Source: Kiloniellaceae bacterium | Lineage (GTDB): Bacteria > Pseudomonadota > Alphaproteobacteria > Kiloniellales > J153 | Direction of reading: 5' to 3' | Length of the DNA: 64,000 nucleotides | Assembly (NCBI GenBank): GCA_021776175.1 | Contig: JAJFGJ010000008.1 | Span: 62,001-126,000, forward strand | Part shown: positions 53,512 through 62,156 of the stretch, in pieces | How the letters are laid out: the number at the start of each line of letters is the position of its first letter | How positions within the stretch are numbered: position 1 is the stretch's first letter | The notes under the pieces: model-generated | What the model saw: the letters and a program-made list of their open reading frames with translations, nothing else | What the model was told of the DNA's origin: nothing | Database searches by the model: none | Position numbers and translations under genes: made by a program

Positions 53512-56139
53512 ATGACAGCCGGAGAAAGCAAATCGGAGGCCGCCAAGCGTGGCACGGGGGAGCGCCGCGGCGGGGCGGACCCGCGCGCGGAGCCCGCGAA
53601 TCCCAGCCAGGCGGCCGCGCCAAACCGCCCGAACCCAACCCACAGGCTCATTCAAGCGCTCGCCGCCGCCTCCCAACCGGACACGGAGTCGGGCACGGAT
53701 AAGGGCACGGACAAGAACATCGAGCGCGCCCGAGCCCCCCGGGCCGCCCCCGGCCCCGCGGAATCGCCCGCCCCCCGGGCGCCGGCGGTCGAAGCGCCCG
53801 CCCGCGAGGATCGGATTTCGAGCCGCGGCGCGGAGCCTAAAACCGCGAAACAGCCGGATTCTTCCGCGCCCCCGGCGCCAACAAATACGCCCCCGGCGCC
53901 TTCCCCGAAGCCCGCCGCCGCACCCCCGGCGCCAGCAAATGCGCCCCCGGCGGCGCCGCTGACCGCCGGCGAGGTCTTGGAAGAGACCCCCGATTGGCAA
54001 ATCCCTCCCTCCGCCGTCGATTTCATCGATCCGCTGCTATCCGCCTTGACGACTTTATCGGCGATCCTCCAGCGGCCTATCTCGGCGGAGGCGCTAAAGG
54101 CGGGCTTGCCGCACGATACCGCCACCTTCACGCCGGAACTGGCGATTCGCGCCGCCGAGCGCGCCGGCCTGAGCGCCCAGATCACGCGGCGCCCGCGCCT
54201 GACGAATATTCTCCCCGTGACCTTGCCCTGCATCCTGCTGCTCAAGGGCCAGAACGCCTGCGTCTTGCTGAGTTACCCCAAGGCGGGACAGGCGGAAGTG
54301 GCCATTTCCGAAGGCGGCGCCAACACCAAGACGATGCCGCTCAAGGAGCTGGAGGCGCAATACACCGGCTATGCCATTTTCGCCCGGCCGGAATACAAGT
54401 TCGACAAGCGCGCGTCGGATATTCGCCTATCGCAGCCGCGCGCCTGGTTCTGGGGCACCTTGGCGAAGTTCTGGCCGATTTACAGCCACGTTCTCCTCGC
54501 CTCGATCCTGATCAACTTGTTCGCCATCGCCAGCCCGCTTTTCATCATGAACGTCTACGACCGGGTGGTCCCCAACAACGCGCTGGAAACCCTTTGGGTA
54601 CTGGCGCTGGGGGTGGTCACCGTGTTCGTGTTCGAGTTCGTCATGAGAAACCTGCGCACCTATTTCGTCGATGTCGCGGGCAAGAACGCCGACGTCATCA
54701 TCGCCAGCCGGCTGCTGGAACAGCTTATGTCCATGAAGCTGGCGAGCAAGGGGCCCTCGACCGGCGCCATGGCGAATAACTTGCGCGAGTTCGAATCGCT
54801 GCGCGAATTCTTCACCTCCGGCACCTTGGTCGCGTTGGTGGATTTGCCTTTCGTATTCTTGTTCGTCGCCGTGATCTACCTGGTCGCGGGCCCGGTCGCC
54901 TTTGTCCCCCTGGCGGCGGTGCCGCTGGTCATTTTCGTTGGCGTGATCATGCAGTTCCCCCTGCGCAGCGTCATCGAAAAGACCCACCGCGAGCAATCGC
55001 AGAAGCACGCGCTTCTGGTCGAAACCATCGACGGCCTTGAAACCATCAAGGCAACAGCCGCCGAAGGCCGCGTGCAACGGTCGTGGGAGCGCTTCGTCGG
55101 GCTGACCGCCGAATCGTCCGGCAAGGCGCGCTTCCTGTCCGGCCTGGCGACCACCTTCGCGCAGGTTTCGATACAGCTTACCACCGTCGTCGTCGTGGTC
55201 TTTGGCGTCCACCTGATCGCGGCCGGCGAAATTACCATGGGGGCGCTGGTCGCCGCGACCATCCTGGCCGGGCGGTCCCTGGCTCCCTTGGGGTCCGTCG
55301 CCGCCATGTTGACGCGCCTGCAGCAATCGCGGGTCGCGCTGCGCTCTCTCGACGCCATCATGAAGTCCCCGGTCGAGCGCCCCGCCGACAAGACCTTCCT
55401 GCACCGGCCCCGGCTTGGCGGCGAGATTGAGGTCAAGGAGGTCAACTTCAGCTATCCCAATCAGGAAAGCCGGGCCTTGGACAATGTGTCCTTTATCATC
55501 AAGCCGGGAGAACGGGTCGGTATTCTCGGGCGCATCGGTTCGGGCAAGAGCACGATCGCACGCCTGCTGATGGGATTGTACGACCCGGAGGAGGGCTCGG
55601 TCCTGGCCGACGGCACGGATATCAGGCAGATCGATCCGGCCGATCTACGCCGCAACATCGGATACGTCTCGCAGGACAATTACCTGTTCTTCGGCACGGT
55701 ACGCGACAACATCGCCTTCGGCGCCCCGCATTTGGACGATCAATCGGTGCTGCGCGCGGCGGAAGTCGCCGGGGTGACGGACTTCATACGCACCCATCCC
55801 CACGGCCTGGACATGCAGGTCGGCGAGCGCGGCATGAGCCTTTCCGGCGGCCAGCGGCAGTCCATCGTGATCGCCCGCGCGCTGCTGCTCGACCCGCCCA
55901 TCGTGGTGCTGGACGAGCCGACCAGCAACATGGACAATTCCTCCGAGGCCATCTTCAAGCAACGCCTTGGCGACATCATGCGCGATAAGACCCTGGTGCT
56001 GATCACCCATCGCAGTTCCCTGTTAAGCCTGGTCGACCGCCTGATCATCTTCGACGGCGGCAAGGTCGTGGCGGACGGCCCCAAGGACCAGGTCCTGGCG
56101 GCGCTGAAACAGGGCCAGATCCGGTCGAACCGGGGTTAG
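53512..56139 (+). CDS. Type I secretion ABC transporter (permease/ATPase, LapB-like)
   Basis: An 875-residue exporter, about 150 longer than usual. Residues 1-160 are a Pro/Ala-rich disordered extension. Residues about 165-285 are a C39-peptidase-like domain with no catalytic Cys, as in RTX exporters. Six TM helices span about 315-590. The nucleotide-binding domain has Walker A GRIGSGKST (about 680), signature LSGGQRQSIVIARALLL, Walker B IVVLDEPTSNMD and H-loop ITHRSSLL. It exports RTX-type or adhesin proteins with the HlyD and TolC partners. The stop TAG coincides with the left edge of a MITE. Confidence 0.95.
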   Translation: MTAGESKSEAAKRGTGERRGGADPRAEPANPSQAAAPNRPNPTHRLIQALAAASQPDTESGTDKGTDKNIERARAPRAAPGPAESPAPRAPAVEAPAREDRISSRGAEPKTAKQPDSSAPPAPTNTPPAPSPKPAAAPPAPANAPPAAPLTAGEVLEETPDWQIPPSAVDFIDPLLSALTTLSAILQRPISAEALKAGLPHDTATFTPELAIRAAERAGLSAQITRRPRLTNILPVTLPCILLLKGQNACVLLSYPKAGQAEVAISEGGANTKTMPLKELEAQYTGYAIFARPEYKFDKRASDIRLSQPRAWFWGTLAKFWPIYSHVLLASILINLFAIASPLFIMNVYDRVVPNNALETLWVLALGVVTVFVFEFVMRNLRTYFVDVAGKNADVIIASRLLEQLMSMKLASKGPSTGAMANNLREFESLREFFTSGTLVALVDLPFVFLFVAVIYLVAGPVAFVPLAAVPLVIFVGVIMQFPLRSVIEKTHREQSQKHALLVETIDGLETIKATAAEGRVQRSWERFVGLTAESSGKARFLSGLATTFAQVSIQLTTVVVVVFGVHLIAAGEITMGALVAATILAGRSLAPLGSVAAMLTRLQQSRVALRSLDAIMKSPVERPADKTFLHRPRLGGEIEVKEVNFSYPNQESRALDNVSFIIKPGERVGILGRIGSGKSTIARLLMGLYDPEEGSVLADGTDIRQIDPADLRRNIGYVSQDNYLFFGTVRDNIAFGAPHLDDQSVLRAAEVAGVTDFIRTHPHGLDMQVGERGMSLSGGQRQSIVIARALLLDPPIVVLDEPTSNMDNSSEAIFKQRLGDIMRDKTLVLITHRSSLLSLVDRLIIFDGGKVVADGPKDQVLAALKQGQIRSNRG

Positions 56140-56432
56140 GGCCTGTGGACACTTAGGATGCCGTCGCGGTTGGGCCAAAATGACGCGAGGTTAGGAGCGA
56201 GGACGCAGGACATGCAGCGCATATTCAAGAACGAGCGACGCGGCCTCGCGTCTAAGGACGAGCGACGCGGCATCGCGTCATTTTGGCCCAATCCCGTTGG
56301 GACGGGTCGTATTATCCCACCCGCCGCGTCGCGAACGGCTTGTGGGGGGCCTGCCACACGGCGCCGCCCGCTCCTAACGGGTGGGATAATCCGATCCCGC
56401 CTCGGCGCCATCCTAAGTGTCCACAGGCCCTA
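56137..56432. mobile_element. MITE with IS630/Tc1-type features
   Basis: A 292-bp element (56139-56430) with about 22-bp perfect inverted ends (GGGCCTGTGGACACTTAGGA...), flanked by TA on both sides, as after IS630/Tc1-mariner insertion. Inside are further inverted pairs (GGGCCAAAATGACGCGA, TTATCCCACCCG) and a direct repeat ACGAGCGACGCGGC. No transposase. It separates the ABC and HlyD genes; without it the gap would be about 8 bp. Confidence 0.85.
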
Positions 56433-56438
56433 GAGCAC

Positions 56439-57758
56439 ATGTCCAGTCATCGAGAAGATCTTTTTTTCATGCCCGACGTGCACGCGGCGGCGCGCCGGCG
56501 CGGCCACCGTTTCGCCGGCATCTTGACGGTCATGACCTTCGTCTTCATTGGCGTGATGGGCGTTTGGGCGCACTACGCCATTTTGGACGAGGTGACCCGC
56601 GGCGAAGGCCGGGTCATCCCGTCCAGCAAAACCCAGGTCATCCAGAATCTCGAGGGCGGCATCTTGGCCGAAATCCTGGTTCGCGAGGGCGATGTCGTGC
56701 AGATAGGCGATATTCTGGTGCGAATCGACAATACCGCCGCCCAGGCCAGCTTCCGGGATCTTCAATCGCAACACTATACCCTACTCGCCACGGTCGAGCG
56801 CTTGGACGCCGAGCAGCAGGGCCGCGATATGAACATCAGCGCCGAGATGCGCGACAACGCCCCGATCGCGGTGGCCGATCAAGAATCCCTGTTCGATTTC
56901 CGGCGCCGCCAAATGCAGGCTCAGATCTCGGTCCTTGAGTCCCAGGCCACGCAGCGCAAGCAGGAAATCGCGGAAATGCGTAGCCGCAGCAAGCAGCTCA
57001 AACGCAGCCTCAATCTCGCGCTCGAGGAACGGGCGATCACCGCGCCGCTGGTTAGCAACGGCGTCATGCCGCGGGTGGAACTTATACGCATCGATCGTCA
57101 ACTCTCCGATCTGGAAGGCGAGATCAGCACCATCGGCCTATCGATTCCCCGGCTGCGCGCGGCGGCCAAGGAAGCCAAGCAGCGAATCGAGGAAGTCCAG
57201 CTTAGCGCCAAGAGCGAAATCACCAACGAGTTGAACCGGGCACGCGCCGAGTTGAAATCGGTCCGCGAAACCCTGTTCGCGGGCGCGGACCGGGTCACGC
57301 GGACCGAGGTCCGCTCGCCGGTTCACGGCACCATCAAGGATCTAAAGGTCACGACTCTCGGCGGCGTTATCCGCCCTGGAGAGGACATCCTGGAAATCGT
57401 GCCCCTGGACGACCGCCTGTTGATCGAGGCGCGTATCCGGCCAACCGACATCGCCTTTCTGAGTCCGGGCCAAACCGCCGTGATCAAGGTGGCAGCCTAC
57501 GACTTTTCCATCTATGGCGGCCTAAAGGCCAGCGTCGAGCAAATCAGTGCCGATACGATCAAGGACGAACAGGGCGAAAGCTTCTACCGGGTCTATCTGC
57601 GAACCGACCTAAATTCCATCACCCACCAAGGCGCCGAATTGCCGATCATTCCCGGCATGACCACGACGGTCGAGGTCCTGACCGGCAAGAAGTCGGTCCT
57701 GGACTATCTCCTGAAACCGATCCTCAAGGCCCGCGACCGCGCCCTTCGAGAGCGCTAA
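56439..57758 (+). CDS. HlyD-family type I secretion adaptor
   Basis: A 439-residue membrane-fusion protein from ATG 56439. A short cytoplasmic tail is followed by one TM helix (FAGILTVMTFVFIGVMGVWAHYAIL, about 27-51), a lipoyl half-motif (VIQNLEGGILAEILVREGDVVQIGDILVRI), a long coiled coil (about 110-290), the second lipoyl half (VRSPVHGTIKDLKVTTLGGVIRPGEDILEIVPLDDRLLIEARI) and a beta-barrel end. It links the ABC exporter to the TolC tunnel. The longer frame from 56283 reads through the MITE and was rejected. Confidence 0.94.
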   Translation: MSSHREDLFFMPDVHAAARRRGHRFAGILTVMTFVFIGVMGVWAHYAILDEVTRGEGRVIPSSKTQVIQNLEGGILAEILVREGDVVQIGDILVRIDNTAAQASFRDLQSQHYTLLATVERLDAEQQGRDMNISAEMRDNAPIAVADQESLFDFRRRQMQAQISVLESQATQRKQEIAEMRSRSKQLKRSLNLALEERAITAPLVSNGVMPRVELIRIDRQLSDLEGEISTIGLSIPRLRAAAKEAKQRIEEVQLSAKSEITNELNRARAELKSVRETLFAGADRVTRTEVRSPVHGTIKDLKVTTLGGVIRPGEDILEIVPLDDRLLIEARIRPTDIAFLSPGQTAVIKVAAYDFSIYGGLKASVEQISADTIKDEQGESFYRVYLRTDLNSITHQGAELPIIPGMTTTVEVLTGKKSVLDYLLKPILKARDRALRER

Positions 57759-57967
57759 GCGGACCGGAATATGGTTAAGCGAACCGCCTGCCGCCGCACC
57801 GGCGGCAGCCGGCCGTGGAGGCCGCGATCCCGCCGTTAATCATTGATTGTCACCTATGTTCTATCTGTGGCTAACCATAGTCCGAAATCTTTTTTTCACC
57901 AGAACACGCGAGTCTGAGGAGACCCGGCCCATGCCGTTCCGGCGTTCACAGGTAGAGCGAAACTCAG

Positions 57968-58768
57968 GTGTTGTTCTGGCGCAAATCATCGGCTGTCTAT
58001 GCGGCCCTCATCTTGGGGCTCGCGATCTCCGGCGCCACGCCGGCGCGGGCGCAAACCCTGGGCGATCTGGCCCGCGCCAGCAAGCAGCACGCCGCGATTC
58101 CCGGCACGCCGGGGACGTCGCGCGCGGGGCCGTCGCGCGCGGGACCGGGCGGGGCGCTGTTCGGCACCTCGGAATTCCGCTCGGAATCTCTCAAGGGCCT
58201 GCCGCAGTGGACCCGCGTGCTGAAAGAGGGGCGCCGTGAGCAGACCCGCTTCGCGGCCTGTATCCGCGACGCCGCGCGCTGCGCCACGCCGACCCTGCGC
58301 AACTGGCGCAAGATCATCAAGGCGGCTGCAAACATGGACCGCGCCGGCAAGATCCGCGCGGTCAATGAGTTCTTCAACCTCTGGCCCTACAAGGAAGACA
58401 GCGAAATCTATGGCCGCAGCGAGTATTGGGCGACGCCGGGCGAGTTCATGGCCCGCTCGGGCGATTGCGAGGATTTCGCGATCGCGAAGTACTTCGCCTT
58501 GCGCCAACTCGGATTCAGCGAACGGGAATTGCGGGTTGTCATCCTGATGGACGAGATTCGCGGAATCGGCCACGCGGTACTGGCTATTTACGAATCGGAC
58601 GAGATCATTATTCTCGACAGTCTGTCCAATATGATTTTGCCGCACGCGCGCTATAAGCATTACCGTCCACAGTACTCGATGAGCGAGACCATCCGCTGGG
58701 CCCACGTCGGCGGTTACAAGAATAGGCCGGCGCCTGTCTACAAAGGCTTGGTCGCCCGCAAGAACTAA
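57968..58768 (+). CDS. LapG-like transglutaminase-type cysteine protease (BTLCP)
   Basis: A 266-residue protein with a signal peptide (to about 28, TPARA), so periplasmic. The catalytic triad is Cys 167 (RSGDCEDFAIAKY), His 202 (IRGIGHAVLAI) and Asp 217 (IIILDSLSN); the 35 and 15 residue spacing is close to that in Pseudomonas LapG. W/Y-rich WPYKEDSEIYGRSEYWATPGEFM precedes the Cys. LapG cuts the N-terminus of LapA-type adhesins, freeing them from the cell, unless held by c-di-GMP-bound LapD. The start is GTG (AACTCAGGTG). It lies between the secretion genes and the degenerate HD-GYP gene. Confidence 0.9.
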   Translation: MLFWRKSSAVYAALILGLAISGATPARAQTLGDLARASKQHAAIPGTPGTSRAGPSRAGPGGALFGTSEFRSESLKGLPQWTRVLKEGRREQTRFAACIRDAARCATPTLRNWRKIIKAAANMDRAGKIRAVNEFFNLWPYKEDSEIYGRSEYWATPGEFMARSGDCEDFAIAKYFALRQLGFSERELRVVILMDEIRGIGHAVLAIYESDEIIILDSLSNMILPHARYKHYRPQYSMSETIRWAHVGGYKNRPAPVYKGLVARKN

Positions 58769-58815
58769 GACCGAACTTAAGATCGAGGCCCTTAGGTATA
58801 ATTCGGAGTTAGACG

Positions 58816-60960
58816 ATGGACCCGGCGGTGGGAATGGAGGCTCCGGGCACGCCCAGCCCGATGTCATCTGAAATACCGGCCGCCGCGGCGCGCCCCGGCG
58901 GTCCCCGCCTCCTCTTGGCGCGCGCCGGCTGGGCTTTCGCGATCGTCGCGGCGCTGGCCGTCGCGGTTCCCGTTATCCTGATAAACCTGGAACGCGCCAG
59001 TGTCTTGGACGGCCTGGAGCGCCGGTTGGGAATCCTGGCCCAGGGCCGGGCCGCGGTCATGGAGACCTGGCTGGAGGGACTGACCCACCCGGTCGACAAG
59101 GTGGTCGATAGCGAGTTATTCCGGCTGTTCGCGACTGAGGTCGACTTGTCCCTGGCCGACATGTCCGACTTGGCGAGCGGCACCCGCGACGCCGGCGCGA
59201 GCGCCAAGCCGGCGGAAAACAAACGCGCGCGCGGGGATACGATCGACGTTCCCCTGACCGCGCAAATCCCCTTCATGTCCCAGGTCCTGACCGATTTCGC
59301 CAAAAGCGAGGGCTATAGCGCCGCCGCCTTGCTCAACCGCAAGGGCGTGGCCTACGTCAACAGCGCCGGGGCGCCCGAGATCAGCGACCGGCAGCGCGCC
59401 ATCGCCACCCAGACGCTCAAGAGCGGCGTCTTGCACTACGGGCCGCTTCGCGAAACTCCAGGCGGCTTGGCCCTCGACATTTTCGCCCCGGTGCTTAGCG
59501 CCCAAAGCGGAACCGACCGCGGCGCCCCGGTCGGGGTCGCGCTCCTGACCGCCCCGATCAACGAGCGCTTGAAGCAGCTTTTATCCCCGTCTCCCCTCAC
59601 CCAAGCGGGCGAGCGGCTTAGACTGGTTCAGTCCACGGCGGGCGCCGCCTACGAGGTCGCCCCGCGCGAAACGCCGAGCCTGCGGCCGCTGGACAACAAA
59701 GCCTGGGATGGGCCGGCGCCGGTTACCGCCTTCGCCAAACGCGACGGCATCGCGGGCGTGGAGGTGTACTCCCTCGGCGTCGCGGTAAGCGGCCCGGCGT
59801 GGCGCGTGGTCCAGGAAATCGACGCACTAGCCGTGAGCGAACGTCTGAGCGGTTTCATCGCCGTCACGGTCACGGTGGCCGTGCTCATGGTTCTGGCCAT
59901 AGCGGCGGTCTTCGGCGCCTTCTGGTGGCGCCTGGCCAACGAACACAGCACCGCGCTGGCGGATCAGTTCCGCCGCCTCGCCGCCCGGATCGAGGCCCAG
60001 AAACGCCTGCTCGACAGCATCAACAACACCATCACCGACCACATCGGGCTGAAGTCCCTGGACGGCACCTACCGCTATGTGAACCCCGCCTTCGCCCGCA
60101 CCATCGGCAAGGACGTGGAAAGCGCGGTCGGTTTGGACGACGCGGCCATTTTCGGAACCGGCACGGCGCAGCGCTTGAAGTCGTCGGACCGGCGCGCCCT
60201 GGCCTCCGGCGCGGCGGTGACGGTCGGCGAGGAAGTTTACCTGGGAGCCAAGGCGCACCATCTGCAAATCACCAAGGTCCCCTATCGCGACGATGCCGGT
60301 GTCTTTTCCGGGATCGTGTCGGTGACCCGCGACGTGACCGAACTGGTCGAGGAACAGAAAAAGCACGAGCGGGCGATTCGCCAAACCACCGCCGCCTTGG
60401 TGCGCGCGGTCGAATTGCGCGATCCTTACCTGGCCGGGCATTCGCGCCGCGTCGCCGGTTTCGCGGTCGCGGTCGCGCAGCGCCTGGGCGCGAGCCCCGA
60501 GGAAATCGCCACCGTCGAGATCGCCGCCGATCTATCGCAAATCGGTAAGCTGGGGGTGCCGCGCGAATTGCTGAACAAGCCCGGCCGCCTGACCCCGGCG
60601 CAAATTAAAAAGATGCAAGGCCACCTAAGCCACGCGGAGGAGGTCCTGCGCGATATCGATTTCAATCTGCCGGTGCTGGAAACCATCATGGCCATGCACG
60701 AACGCCTGGACGGCAAGGGCTATCCCCAAGGTCTGTCCGGCGGGGAAATTTCCCTCGCCGCCAGGATCCTGGGGGCCTGCGATGTCTTCTGCGCCCGCCT
60801 GGAGCCGCGCTCCTACCGCCGCGGAATTTCGCTCGAAGCGGCCATGGAGATTCTGGAGAGCAACGCCGAACGCTACGACCCCAAGGTCATCGCGGCCCTG
60901 CGCGAAGCCGCGCAATCCGTCGCCGGCGAAAAACTGCTGGCCGACCTCGGCGCGGCTTAG
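58816..60960 (+). CDS. Membrane PAS/HD-GYP protein with degenerate catalytic site (LapD-like role proposed)
   Basis: A 714-residue protein. TM1 at about 35-58, a periplasmic sensor domain of about 280 residues, TM2 at about 343-368, PAS at about 395-510, and an HD-GYP domain at about 525-705. The GYP loop is intact (HERLDGKGYPQGL, GYP at 635-637), as is GHSRRV (His 542). But the catalytic HD reads S574-Q575 (ADLSQIGKLGVP), HHE reads MHE, and ADVFDA reads CDVFCA. So it should bind but not cut c-di-GMP. It starts 47 bp after the LapG-like gene. By analogy to LapD (periplasmic domain plus dead c-di-GMP domain), it may hold the protease when c-di-GMP is high. The role is inferred. Confidence 0.85.
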   Translation: MDPAVGMEAPGTPSPMSSEIPAAAARPGGPRLLLARAGWAFAIVAALAVAVPVILINLERASVLDGLERRLGILAQGRAAVMETWLEGLTHPVDKVVDSELFRLFATEVDLSLADMSDLASGTRDAGASAKPAENKRARGDTIDVPLTAQIPFMSQVLTDFAKSEGYSAAALLNRKGVAYVNSAGAPEISDRQRAIATQTLKSGVLHYGPLRETPGGLALDIFAPVLSAQSGTDRGAPVGVALLTAPINERLKQLLSPSPLTQAGERLRLVQSTAGAAYEVAPRETPSLRPLDNKAWDGPAPVTAFAKRDGIAGVEVYSLGVAVSGPAWRVVQEIDALAVSERLSGFIAVTVTVAVLMVLAIAAVFGAFWWRLANEHSTALADQFRRLAARIEAQKRLLDSINNTITDHIGLKSLDGTYRYVNPAFARTIGKDVESAVGLDDAAIFGTGTAQRLKSSDRRALASGAAVTVGEEVYLGAKAHHLQITKVPYRDDAGVFSGIVSVTRDVTELVEEQKKHERAIRQTTAALVRAVELRDPYLAGHSRRVAGFAVAVAQRLGASPEEIATVEIAADLSQIGKLGVPRELLNKPGRLTPAQIKKMQGHLSHAEEVLRDIDFNLPVLETIMAMHERLDGKGYPQGLSGGEISLAARILGACDVFCARLEPRSYRRGISLEAAMEILESNAERYDPKVIAALREAAQSVAGEKLLADLGAA

Positions 60961-60988
60961 GGCGCCGAATAAGGGTATTCACGGCAAC

Positions 60989-61087
60989 CATCCTTCGAGA
61001 CGCCCACTTTCGCGGGCTCCTCAGGATGAGGAATATCAGTAACCTGACCTCATCCTGAGCCGGGCCGTAAGGCCCGTGTCGAAGGAT
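60989..61087. repeat. REP-like element related to the 22-bp unit
   Basis: CATCCTTCGAGACGCC...CTCAGGATGAGG followed by CCTCATCCTGAGCCGGGCC-GTAA-GGCCCGTGTCGAAGGAT. It is a palindromic relative of the units at 16592 and 17043. Confidence 0.65.
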
Positions 61088-61126
61088 TGGCGCTGTAATT
61101 CCCGAGTTTTTCAGCAGCCTGTTCGA

Positions 61127-61262
61127 GCACTTTCCGCTTATACGGGCCAAGGCTCTGAACGTCTTCCTTTTGGCGGGCCGTGTCCGATTTTCCCTCAACG
61201 GCGGGCCTTGGCGCGGGGGCATTGAAATTTTAGCTCCTGACCCAACCCGGACTTCGATGCTG
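61127..61262. repeat. Duplicated non-coding block, copy 1
   Basis: About 135 bp, beginning CACTTTCCGCTTATACGG and including CTCTGAACGTCTTCCTTTTG and TTGGCGCGGGGGC. It is closely similar to 62640-62775. In the second copy it directly follows the HD-GYP fragment, whereas here about 165 bp of REP and IS-end DNA separate it from the gene. Confidence 0.75.
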
Positions 61263-61296
61263 GGACTAAATTCGCCATAACAATATCTTCCAGCTG

Positions 61297-61749
61297 TTAA
61301 GATAGTCCATGCAGTCCGTAGCTATCTGGTTGGGCGCCTGCGCTTGACCCATTGTATCTCGGCAACTGATCGGCAACATCGAACCACGGGATGCGTTCGC
61401 CATACATTACATGCCGGTCTGGAACGAATGCCGCAGGATCGTCGAACGTACTGACGTAAACTTCGATAATGGTATTGCCGCCCCAATCCCCCTCGTATGA
61501 AAGAGGTGTGCCGCATTCTTGGCAAAAGGTACGCCTCACGCCGGGGGATGAGTTGTACACTTTCCGCTCGCCACGGATGAACTGCACGGCACTTGCCTTA
61601 AAATTGACGAACAGCACCACGGGAGCGCCAGTCGTCCCCCGACAGGAAGCACAGTGGCAGTATGGGACATAAAGCGGCTCGCCCGTCGCTTCGTAGCGGA
61701 TTGCACCGCAATGACAGCCACCGTAGGTCTTCTTCGGTTCCTGACTCAT
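61297..61749 (-). CDS. GFA-family (glutathione-dependent formaldehyde-activating-like) zinc protein
   Basis: A 150-residue protein of the GFA/CENP-V fold. Zinc-binding Cys are in YGGCHCGAIRYEA (13, 15), PYCHCASCRG (about 31-36) and FCQECGTPL (about 76-79). The founding enzyme joins formaldehyde to glutathione, but most relatives are of unknown function. SD AAGGAGG precedes ATG 61749. It lies between two IS-like ends in a rearranged region and may be a recent arrival. Confidence 0.9.
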   Translation of the reverse strand: MSQEPKKTYGGCHCGAIRYEATGEPLYVPYCHCASCRGTTGAPVVLFVNFKASAVQFIRGERKVYNSSPGVRRTFCQECGTPLSYEGDWGGNTIIEVYVSTFDDPAAFVPDRHVMYGERIPWFDVADQLPRYNGSSAGAQPDSYGLHGLS

Positions 61750-62015
61750 GACGATCCTCCTTCGGCACAGGTTGCATTGCTTTAGCTATTCGAGGCATCT
61801 CCTCAACATTAGTCCAATATACACATCCTTGGGATGGGTGGCGTTTGGTCGTCAAATCAAGGTCTCTTAATAGCTGAGGCTGTTGAACAACTCGGATTTA
61901 GGCCAGCCTTTTGTGTCCGCTTATAGTAGGAGCGGGCATTTTTGGTGCCGCCGCCGGCCGCTTCGAGAGCGGTTTTGTGTTCTCAGGCTATTGGCTTCGG
62001 GTTTTTCGGCGTTGA
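61750..62015. other. Intergenic stretch with IS end
   Basis: 266 bp upstream of the GFA gene. GAGGCTGTTGAACAACTCGG at 61876-61895 looks like an IS1182/IS5-type terminal sequence, inverse to the one at 61101. No gene. Confidence 0.5.
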
Positions 62016-62156
62016 TCATACGGTTATTGGTATTGGCGGTGGTATGGCCGCGAGTTTTACCAGGCGTTTGAGGTTTTGAACGGTGGCAGCCAGCAGGAAC
62101 TCGTCGCGCGCTCCGGTCAGGCCGCGCAATCGGAGCCTTGTGAGGGCGAGGATGCG
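62016..62156 (-). pseudogene. Transposase C-terminal remnant
   Basis: The minus strand encodes 46 residues (RILALTRLRLRGLTGARDEFLLAATVQNLKRLVKLAAIPPPIPITV, stop at 62016), the typical end of a DDE transposase of the IS1182/IS5 kind. The frame is lost at 62154, where the duplicated HD-GYP fragment begins. With the terminal sequence at 61876 it forms the right end of a broken IS. Confidence 0.8.

Larger units (their letters stand above)
60961..61296. other. Repeat-rich stretch after the HD-GYP gene
   Basis: 336 bp. It holds a REP-like pair (60989-61087), an insertion-sequence-like end (CCCGAGTTTTTCAGCAGCCT at 61101-61120) and about 135 bp (61127-61262) that recur after the duplicated domain at 62640-62775. 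No gene. Confidence 0.6.

Noticed and set aside
54427-55404. 325-codon open frame antisense to the ABC exporter
   Set aside because: Low-complexity Gln/Asp/Arg/Gly shadow opposite conserved transporter motifs.
56283-56438. N-terminal extension of the HlyD protein from ATG 56283
   Set aside because: It reads through the MITE and has no adaptor homology; ATG 56439 fits the family.
61101-61895. An intact IS bounded by the two inverse CCGAGTT...CAGCCT ends
   Set aside because: The segment holds only the GFA gene and no transposase; the transposase remnant lies outside, so it is a mosaic of broken ends.
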